This document shows positions 1 to 6,474 of a stretch of 64,000 nt of DNA, piece after piece (position 1 is the first letter of the stretch; each line of letters opens with the position of its first letter). Under the pieces are notes generated by a model. It made no database searches. It was not told where the DNA came from and saw only the letters and a program-made list of their open reading frames with translations. Origin of the DNA: Symbiobacteriaceae bacterium (lineage in GTDB: Bacteria > Bacillota > Sulfobacillia > Symbiobacteriales > Symbiobacteriaceae); assembly GCA_029239785.1 (NCBI GenBank), contig JARBUG010000003.1:1-64000 (forward strand), in the 5' to 3' direction. The translations under genes were made by a program, and so were the position numbers.

Positions 1-1
1 C

Positions 2-181
2 ATCCTGCAGTTTAACAGCAGATACGACCATACATACATGGTGAAGACCACGAAGGAAACCTGGTCAGCCGGACTGGAGTGGGACACGACTCTCAAGGGC
101 AACGTCAGCTACACGGTGGAGGTCGCCACCGAGGAACGGGCGTGGAGCAAGGGCGCCTACCTGTCCGTGCGTTGGCAGTAA
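2..181 (+). CDS. C-terminal fragment of an unidentified protein
   Basis: An open frame enters from the left edge and ends at TAA 179-181, giving the last 59 residues. The tail alternates polar and hydrophobic residues (for example SYTVEVATEERAWS and YLSVRWQ), which suggests a beta-rich, possibly secreted domain. No motif names a family. It is followed 29 bp later by a lipoprotein gene on the same strand, so the two may share a transcript. The true start lies outside the window. Confidence 0.5.
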   Translation: MLQFNSRYDHTYMVKTTKETWSAGLEWDTTLKGNVSYTVEVATEERAWSKGAYLSVRWQ

Positions 182-210
182 GGTGGCAAGGGCAAGTGGA
201 GGGGAGCAGG

Positions 211-696
211 ATGATGGGCAGTTCCAACAGACAAAAGTGGGTTGGCTCGCTGCTGGCGGGTGCTTGGGCAGCGCTTCTGCTGTCGGGGTGTGCCGCGCCG
301 ACGGACGGGCGGTCGGGCCTGCCCGTCGCTCAGGGAATGCACCTGCTGGCTGATGCCGAACTGAACTACCAAGTGACCGGAGCCGGTCGGCTCGAGGTGT
401 CGTATGTGGTGCACCTGGTCAACGGCGGTACCGAGAAGTGCGATAACCTCTTCCAGACGCTGAACTTGCCGCCGGCTTTGGCCGCGCACCAGGAGCGCGG
501 CGGTTGGACAGGCGTGACACAGCCGTTCGCTCCGGGTCACCGTGGCAACATGAGCGGTGAGATGCAGTTCAGGGGGTTCTCGGTCCCATCCCGTGAGGAA
601 CTCGAATCGTGGCTGTCGGAGGCCACCATTACCGTGAACTGCGGCTCGCGCTATGGAAACACTGTCGTTCCCACGGTCGTACCCAGGCCGCAGTAG
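211..696 (+). CDS. Predicted lipoprotein of unknown function
   Basis: 161 residues. The N-terminus has a basic stretch (SSNRQKW), a hydrophobic core and the lipobox LLSGC with cysteine at about residue 27, so it should be a diacylglyceryl-anchored lipoprotein on the outer face of the membrane. The mature part contains two further cysteines (EKCDN and VNCGS) that could form a disulfide. I do not recognise the domain. The start at 211 is chosen because GGAGGGGAG lies just upstream and the signal peptide begins there; an in-frame upstream extension has no ribosome binding site. Confidence 0.7.
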   Translation: MMGSSNRQKWVGSLLAGAWAALLLSGCAAPTDGRSGLPVAQGMHLLADAELNYQVTGAGRLEVSYVVHLVNGGTEKCDNLFQTLNLPPALAAHQERGGWTGVTQPFAPGHRGNMSGEMQFRGFSVPSREELESWLSEATITVNCGSRYGNTVVPTVVPRPQ

Positions 697-881
697 TTAG
701 GAACCGGGATTGAAGAAGATGGCGTGCCTGCGGCCGGGTGCGATGACCAGGGCCAGGTCAGGTCGTCCCTCCGGCCGCTTTTGCACGCCAGGACCCTCAT
801 TGGCCGTGCAGGGACGGTCGGAGACGCCGGGAATGCGGAGCCGCCCCGACTGCACCATGCACCTGGCCAGCCTGGCCGTCG

Positions 882-3320
882 CTACATGGTGCGGCCCCCG
901 CCTACCTGGCCAGCGACCGCCGTTGGCGCTATGGCCACGTTGTAGTCGGCGCCTTCCCAGCGCTCCTCGTTGACCCAGAAGAAGGTGAACTGGAACGGCT
1001 GAACCTGCCCCGGGGCCGACGGCAGGTCGACATAGGCGAACCCCAGCGCCGTCGCGGTCGAGTACGTGTCATGCACGGTCTGCCACCCATCCGCCGTCCA
1101 GCGGAGGCGGAACGGGGCTTCAGCCTGGATGCGCAGGGTAGCGCCCGCGGCCATCTGCCGGGGACGGCGGTCCGGCTTCCAGACTTCCCAGGCGCCCACG
1201 GCGCTGCGGTCGATGCAGTAGCGCTGATGAACCGGGTCGATCAGGTCAAAGACCCGGCCGTCGTAGGTGGAGCGGAGCAGCTTGATGTACTCGGCATGCG
1301 CCCACATGAGCGGCATGGCCGACCCGGTGGGGCGCCCGAGCCAGAGCTTGCGGGCAGGCCGGTCGGCTTCGTCCCAGACCTGCTCGGGCAGCATGCCCGT
1401 CGCCGTGGCAAAGCGCTCCAGGGCTACTACAAACGGCACTACGTCGGCGCCAGCGGCAAGCTCGTAGTGGGCACGCTCGCCGGTCAGCAGCGGCCACGCC
1501 CGCCCCTGGCCCCAGCCCGTGTACGGCCCGCCGTCGGCCTTCTGGCCGTAGCCGTCGTGGTTGTAGCGAAGCCAGGCGGGGCCGGAGGGCGTCTCCACTT
1601 TAAGCACCGCATCGACCACCCGCAGCGAATCGACCACCAGGGGATCATCGGGCCGGCGGATGCCGTAGCGGACGAGCTCCAGGAATCCGGCATCGACAAT
1701 GTCGCGGGCGGGGAAGGCGACCTGCGTGCCCGGCGGCCGGTTCGCGATGTAGAGCAGGCCCTGGTTCGGGTCCTCGTCGGGCGAGGCGTTGGTCACATCG
1801 ACCGGCATGATGCGGATGTAGTGACGGGAGATACCCGGCACCAGCGTGCCCTGCGTGGTGACGGTCCAGGCTTCGAGGTGGCCTTCCAGGAAGTCGGCGT
1901 AGGCTTCGAGGAACGCCGCGGTCGCCTCGTCGTGACGGTCCCGGGCCAGGCAGGCCGCACAGATCAGCGCGGCGATGCTGACCGCCAGCGTGGAGGGCGA
2001 ATAGCCGCTCGCCTCCTCCCAGCGCTCCTGCTGGGTGGCGGGACCGTGGCGAATCAGGTAGGCGGCGGCCCGCATGACCAGTTCGTAGGGGTCGAAGGTG
2101 CCCAGGGCGCCTTCCTGCTTGAGCCGCCAGGCCAGCAGAATCGGGAAGGCGACTTCGTCAAGCTGAATGCCCCGCCAGTGGGGCTCGCCGTTGATCCAGA
2201 AGTTCTGGGGGAAGCCGCCGTCGGCCTGCTGGCTGCCCGCGAGGTAGATCAGCGCCCGGAACGGGGTCTCGGTGTCGCCGCCGGCCAGCAGGCCCATGGC
2301 GGAGTTGACCATGTCGCGGGTCCAGACCAGGTGGTAGCCACCGGCGTTGTCGTCGCCGGAGGCTTCGCCCCAGGGAATGGAGAGCGAAGCGATGAGGGCG
2401 CCGGGGAAGGTTTTGTCCTCATGCGACCGGAGCAGGCTGTGGCTCCGGCGGTAGAGGAAGCCGCTGTCGCCCGCGACCCGGTCGAGCGGCAGCGCCTGCA
2501 GCTGCGCCCGATGCCACTGGTTAAGGAAGACCTCACGCTGATCGTCAAAGGGCGTGCCCAGGGCCTGGAACAGGGCGACGACGGCGCTTTGCAGGCTGTC
2601 GCCAAAGGCGGTGCCAATGACGAAGGTGCGGGTGGCGCGCAGGTCAAGCTCGCCCGTGAGGGCGATGTGCCCCTCCAGGGCCCGGTCGAAGATCCAGTCG
2701 AGACGGAAGTTGTCGGAGAGGTCGGTCCAGCCGTCGCTCTGACCCATGTAACCGCAACTCAAGCGCACGAAGGGAACTGTAGCACCCATGGCCAGCCAGA
2801 CGCCGTTTCGCTCAGCGACGAGCAGGTCGCGCCCCGCCACTTCAACGACGTAGCCGTTGTTGCTCCACCCGCCGCCGCCCAGGCGGGGCGAGGCGAAGGC
2901 GTACATATGCAGCTCGGCCGGGGCGCCCGGCCCGGGCTCCAGGCGCACCCGCTGGAGCACGCACGGCAGCACCGGATCGCTGATGATCTCCTTGGTGATG
3001 CGGTACATGTCATCAGGGGCGGTGTTGATGACCCGATAGCCCAACGCCTGCTCGGAGAGCACCTGCGTTTCACTGCGCAGGTGCTTTTTTTCCGCGTGAC
3101 AGAAGCTCCGCCCGTCGGAGATGAAGAACTGCAGGTCGCGCAGCTGCGCCCGGTCGACGGTGGGGAAGTAAACTTCCGACAGGGCGCCCCGGCTCAGGGT
3201 GAACCAGACCCGGCTGGCCGGGGAATGGGCGGTGCCCACGCCATCTTTATTGCCGTGCGTCCAGCGCGGCTCTGCGCCGGGCCAGCCGAAGGCCGTGCGA
3301 TCTCCCCGGAATTTCGCCAT
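882..3320 (-). CDS. Glucoamylase / glucan 1,4-alpha-glucosidase, GH15
   Basis: 812 residues, the usual size of bacterial two-domain glucoamylases. The N-terminal beta-sandwich domain (about residues 1-260) is followed by the (alpha/alpha)6 GH15 barrel. The general acid is Glu389 in the motif QLDEVAFP and the general base is Glu615 in LLTGERAHYE, both family hallmarks. It should release glucose from the non-reducing ends of alpha-1,4 glucans. No signal peptide is visible, so it is probably cytoplasmic and acts on stored glucan. It is divergent from an alpha-glucan synthesis cluster. The start at 3320 has a GGGGG ribosome binding site about 10 bases upstream; a start 8 codons earlier at 3344 is possible but less well placed. 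Confidence 0.9.
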   Translation of the reverse strand: MAKFRGDRTAFGWPGAEPRWTHGNKDGVGTAHSPASRVWFTLSRGALSEVYFPTVDRAQLRDLQFFISDGRSFCHAEKKHLRSETQVLSEQALGYRVINTAPDDMYRITKEIISDPVLPCVLQRVRLEPGPGAPAELHMYAFASPRLGGGGWSNNGYVVEVAGRDLLVAERNGVWLAMGATVPFVRLSCGYMGQSDGWTDLSDNFRLDWIFDRALEGHIALTGELDLRATRTFVIGTAFGDSLQSAVVALFQALGTPFDDQREVFLNQWHRAQLQALPLDRVAGDSGFLYRRSHSLLRSHEDKTFPGALIASLSIPWGEASGDDNAGGYHLVWTRDMVNSAMGLLAGGDTETPFRALIYLAGSQQADGGFPQNFWINGEPHWRGIQLDEVAFPILLAWRLKQEGALGTFDPYELVMRAAAYLIRHGPATQQERWEEASGYSPSTLAVSIAALICAACLARDRHDEATAAFLEAYADFLEGHLEAWTVTTQGTLVPGISRHYIRIMPVDVTNASPDEDPNQGLLYIANRPPGTQVAFPARDIVDAGFLELVRYGIRRPDDPLVVDSLRVVDAVLKVETPSGPAWLRYNHDGYGQKADGGPYTGWGQGRAWPLLTGERAHYELAAGADVVPFVVALERFATATGMLPEQVWDEADRPARKLWLGRPTGSAMPLMWAHAEYIKLLRSTYDGRVFDLIDPVHQRYCIDRSAVGAWEVWKPDRRPRQMAAGATLRIQAEAPFRLRWTADGWQTVHDTYSTATALGFAYVDLPSAPGQVQPFQFTFFWVNEERWEGADYNVAIAPTAVAGQVGGGRTM

Positions 3321-3344
3321 CTGCCGGATACCCCCATCTCTCAA

Positions 3345-3475
3345 ATATGTCTAACACAATCATAACGTTTATCTGCCTTTTTGAACTAGGATGGTATATC
3401 CTATAATACACTAGAAGTGCTGATTGATAAGCGACAAATATCGATGGATTGACCAATAAGTGGGAGGTGCCCGCT
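3345..3475. promoter_or_regulatory. Divergent promoter region between glucoamylase and nucleotidyltransferase genes
   Basis: This 131-bp, AT-richer gap separates two divergent genes. A perfect TATAAT lies at 3402-3407 on the plus strand; the best -35 (TTGAAC, 3381-3386) is only 15 bp away, so the match is imperfect. On the minus strand TATGAT with an upstream TTCAAA is a candidate -10/-35 for the glucoamylase. Both are inferred from consensus only. Confidence 0.4.
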
Positions 3476-5992
3476 GTGAAAGCTGTCGTGATGGCTGGCG
3501 GAGAGGGGACGCGTCTGCGTCCGTTAACGGTGAACCGTCCCAAGCCCATGGTGCCGGTGGTAGGGCGGCCCGTCATGGAGCACATCATCGGTCTTGTTCG
3601 GCGGCACGGGATTGAGGAGATTGTCGCCACCCTGCACTATTTGCCGGATGTGATTCAAGATTACTTTGGCGACGGCAGCGATTTCGGCGTGAGGTTGAAG
3701 TATGCCGTTGAGGTGACGCCGCTGGGCACTGCCGGCTCCGTACGCCAGGCGGCTGCCGACCTGACCGAAACCTTTATTGTGATATCTGGCGATGCGTTGA
3801 CCGATATGGATCTGACGGAGTTGGTCCGGTTCCATAAGGAGAAGGGCGCCGTGGCGACGCTGGCGCTGACCCGGGTGCCCAATCCGCTGGAGTTTGGCGT
3901 CGTGATTACCGATGGTGCGGGGCAGATTGTGCGGTTTTTGGAGAAGCCTTCGTGGTCGGAGGTCTTCAGCGACACCATCAATACGGGCATTTACGTGCTG
4001 GAGCCGGAGATTTTTGACCTGATGGAAGAGGGCAAGGTCTACGACTTCAGTAAGGACATTTTCCCGCAGCTGCTGGCCGCCGGGCGGCCCATGTATGGCT
4101 ATGTGAGCCGGAACTATTGGTGCGACATCGGATCGTTGGATCAGTGCCTGCAGGCGAATGAAGATTGCCTGGCCGGACGGGTGCAGGTGGATATTCCCGG
4201 TGAAGAGGTCCGGCGCCGCATTTGGGTCGGGCGGAACGTCGATATCGACCCGTCGGCCAAGCTGACGCCGCCGGTGGTGATTTGTGATGGCGCCGTCATC
4301 CGGCGGGATGCCCGGGTGGGCGAGTACTCGGTGATCGGGCCGAACACGGTGGTCGACCGTGACGCCGAGGTGAAGCGGAGCGCGACCATGGGCAGCGTCT
4401 ACCTGGGGCGGGGCGCCGATGTGCGGGCGGCCCAGATCGCCCGGGGCGCCTCGGTGGGGAGCCGGGCGTCGGTGGGGCAGGGCGTCGTCATTGGCGATGA
4501 GACGCAGGTGGGCGAGGGCGCCATCATCAAACCGGGCGTGAAGCTGTGGCCGAACAAGACGGTGGAGGCTGGCGCCCAGGTAAATACCAGCGTGGTGTGG
4601 GGCTCCCGCCATGTGAAGGCGGTCTTCGGGCCGGGCGGCGTGAGCGGGTTGGGCAACATCGAAATTACACCGGAGCTGGTGGTGCGAATCGGTGAGGCGT
4701 TTGGCACGGCGCTGGCCAAGGGCGATGCGGTGTGCGTCAGCCGTGACGGTTCGCCAGCCGCGGTGATGCTGAAGCGTGCGGTGATGGCGGGCCTGGCGTC
4801 ATCGGGCGTGCGGGTGTACAACCTGGAGACTTCGGCCCTGCCGCTGACGCGGCATGCCATTCCGACCCTGGGCGCCAAGGGCGGGGTCTTTGTGATGGCC
4901 CGGCCATCGAGCCCCGGTGGGGTGACGCTGAAGCTGCTGGATGCGCGTGGGATGGACATCGACACGGCCACGGAGCGAAAGATCGAGACGATGATGGTCC
5001 GGGAGGACACCCGGAAGGTGCCGGTGGAGGAGATTGGGCAGGTGAGTTATCCGTCCAAGATCCTGGATTTTTACCGGACGGATTTTTTGGCCCGGGTCGA
5101 TGTGGCGACGATTCGCAAGCGGCAGTTCAAGGTGGTGTTGGATTACGGCCACGGGGCGGCGGGGGTGCTGATGCCGTCGATGCTGGGCGCCCTTGGTTGT
5201 CAGGATATGGCGGTGAATACGGCGCCGGACCCGCTGCGGCTGTCGCGGACGCCCGAGCAGATGCGGGAAGCGACCGAGTACGTGGCCGGCATGGTGCGGG
5301 CGATTAAGGCGGACCTGGGCGTGATTTTCGATGCCACGGGCGAGCGGGTCCGGCTGGTGGATAACCAGGGGCGGGCGTTGACGGGGCAGCAGGTGCTGAC
5401 GCTGTTCGCCGCCCTGGCGACGGAGGGGAAGCCTGCGGCGAAGGTCGCGGTGCCGGTGACGGCAACGTCGGCGGTGGAGGCGGTGGCGGGTGCCGTGGTC
5501 AGGACCAAGACCGGCGCCCGGGCCCTGATGCAGGCCGCGGCCACCTGGCAGTACGCCTTCTGCGGTGACGAGCACGGCGGTTACATTTTCCCGGCATTCT
5601 CGCTGGGGCCGGACGGGCTTTTTGCCACGGTCCATTTGCTGCACATGCTGGCGCTCGCGGCCCGGCCCCTGGATGCCCTGATCGACGCGCTGCCCCCGGC
5701 CGACGTGGCGACCACGGACGTGCCCTGCCCGCTGGAGGCCAAGGGCGCGGTGATGCGGCATCTGATCGAGGCGACGGCCGGCAAGAACCCGATCCTGGTG
5801 GATGGGGTGAAGGTATGCCGCGGCGAGCAGTGGGTCGCCCTGATTCCTGACCCGGTGCAGCCGGTGATGCACATCTATTCCGAGCCGGCGGCCACGGCCG
5901 GTGATTTGGTCGACGAGTACCGGCAGGTGGTGGAGGCGGCCGTTCAGATCGGCGCCGCCGAGCAGGAGGCTGCTGCCGCGAAGGAGGACTGA
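3476..5992 (+). CDS. Mannose-1-phosphate guanylyltransferase-like / phosphohexomutase fusion
   Basis: 838 residues in three parts. Residues 1-235 are a nucleotidyltransferase with the signature GGEGTRLRPLT. Residues about 250-360 are hexapeptide repeats of a left-handed beta helix. The rest is a phosphohexomutase-like domain. The family makes NDP-sugars from sugar 1-phosphates. The mutase half looks degenerate: the phosphoserine loop reads ARPSSPGG (Ser478/Ser479), the metal loop reads DATGER (from Asp619) instead of DGDGDR, and the C-terminal phosphate loop lacks the SGTEP motif. The GTG start at 3476 has GGGAGG 8 bases upstream and begins exactly at MKAVVMAGG; an ATG 9 codons earlier lacks a ribosome binding site. 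The sugar substrate cannot be told; the neighbours suggest glucose. Confidence 0.85.
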   Translation: MKAVVMAGGEGTRLRPLTVNRPKPMVPVVGRPVMEHIIGLVRRHGIEEIVATLHYLPDVIQDYFGDGSDFGVRLKYAVEVTPLGTAGSVRQAAADLTETFIVISGDALTDMDLTELVRFHKEKGAVATLALTRVPNPLEFGVVITDGAGQIVRFLEKPSWSEVFSDTINTGIYVLEPEIFDLMEEGKVYDFSKDIFPQLLAAGRPMYGYVSRNYWCDIGSLDQCLQANEDCLAGRVQVDIPGEEVRRRIWVGRNVDIDPSAKLTPPVVICDGAVIRRDARVGEYSVIGPNTVVDRDAEVKRSATMGSVYLGRGADVRAAQIARGASVGSRASVGQGVVIGDETQVGEGAIIKPGVKLWPNKTVEAGAQVNTSVVWGSRHVKAVFGPGGVSGLGNIEITPELVVRIGEAFGTALAKGDAVCVSRDGSPAAVMLKRAVMAGLASSGVRVYNLETSALPLTRHAIPTLGAKGGVFVMARPSSPGGVTLKLLDARGMDIDTATERKIETMMVREDTRKVPVEEIGQVSYPSKILDFYRTDFLARVDVATIRKRQFKVVLDYGHGAAGVLMPSMLGALGCQDMAVNTAPDPLRLSRTPEQMREATEYVAGMVRAIKADLGVIFDATGERVRLVDNQGRALTGQQVLTLFAALATEGKPAAKVAVPVTATSAVEAVAGAVVRTKTGARALMQAAATWQYAFCGDEHGGYIFPAFSLGPDGLFATVHLLHMLALAARPLDALIDALPPADVATTDVPCPLEAKGAVMRHLIEATAGKNPILVDGVKVCRGEQWVALIPDPVQPVMHIYSEPAATAGDLVDEYRQVVEAAVQIGAAEQEAAAAKED

Positions 5993-5994
5993 CC

Positions 5995-6090
5995 GTGATC
6001 AAGTTTATGCGGGAAGGCGCCGTGTGGACGCTTGTGCGCTGCAGCGGCACCGAACCGGTGGGCCGTGTATATGGTGAGGGGCGGAGGTGA
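5995..6090 (+). CDS. 31-residue stand-alone phosphohexomutase domain IV fragment
   Basis: A very short frame starting GTG 5995, with AAGGAGG seven bases upstream, directly after the stop of the fused nucleotidyltransferase gene. The product contains VWTLVRCSGTEPVGRVYGE, which is the canonical phosphate-binding loop of alpha-D-phosphohexomutase domain IV (R-x-SGTEP-xx-R-x-Y). The preceding fused protein has a degenerate version of the same segment (ALIPDPVQPVMHIYSE). It may be a remnant of an old phosphomutase gene, a duplicated domain end, or a functional peptide. The strong ribosome binding site and intact motif argue that it is translated. Its stop overlaps the ribosome binding site of the next gene. 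Confidence 0.55.
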   Translation: MIKFMREGAVWTLVRCSGTEPVGRVYGEGRR

Positions 6091-6097
6091 ACCGGAC

Positions 6098-6460
6098 ATG
6101 AGCGCATCCACCGCTGTCAGGGAGTGCCGCGACGGGCGCCTGGGCGTCATGGTCCGGACAGCCACCGAGGTGTTTGTCTATTGGCAGGGCGGCCCGGCGG
6201 AGGGGCTGACTCTGCGCGTGACCGATCTGACGGGGCGCCCGCCGTCGGAGTTGCTGGACGGGCGGGGCTGGCGGGAGGTGCCGGGGGCGGCGGCCGTTTA
6301 TCTGGCGGGCCTGGCGCCCGGTCATCTATATTATGTGGAGATGGGGCGGCGCGGGCCTGAGGGGTTCTTTCCCCTGGTGGGGGCCGGCCCCGTGCAGACG
6401 CCCTGGCTGCCCGGCCCGGGGGATTTGGCGGCGTTCCCGGCCCCGTACCATCGGTCGTAG
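6098..6460 (+). CDS. DUF4912 domain protein
   Basis: 120 residues. The pattern VFVYWQGG near the N-terminus, followed by a conserved tryptophan stretch and LYYVEMG, matches the DUF4912 family as I remember it (small beta-sandwich proteins). In other Firmicutes such genes sit beside GH57/DUF1957 branching enzymes, as here, so a role in carbohydrate binding or glucan assembly is an inference. ATG 6098 is preceded by GGAGGTGA (6083-6090). The gap to the following branching-enzyme gene is 14 bp, so they are probably one operon. Confidence 0.65.
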   Translation: MSASTAVRECRDGRLGVMVRTATEVFVYWQGGPAEGLTLRVTDLTGRPPSELLDGRGWREVPGAAAVYLAGLAPGHLYYVEMGRRGPEGFFPLVGAGPVQTPWLPGPGDLAAFPAPYHRS

Positions 6461-6474
6461 GAGGAGGATGGGCC

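Noticed and set aside
710-973. Short frames between the lipoprotein and glucoamylase genes
   Set aside because: Arg/Pro-rich shadow-like composition and no ribosome binding site; one overlaps the glucoamylase end.
1071-3365. Long plus-strand open frame (764 codons) opposite the glucoamylase
   Set aside because: High-GC coding DNA gives long antisense frames. The glucoamylase on the other strand has clear catalytic motifs and a ribosome binding site; this frame has none.
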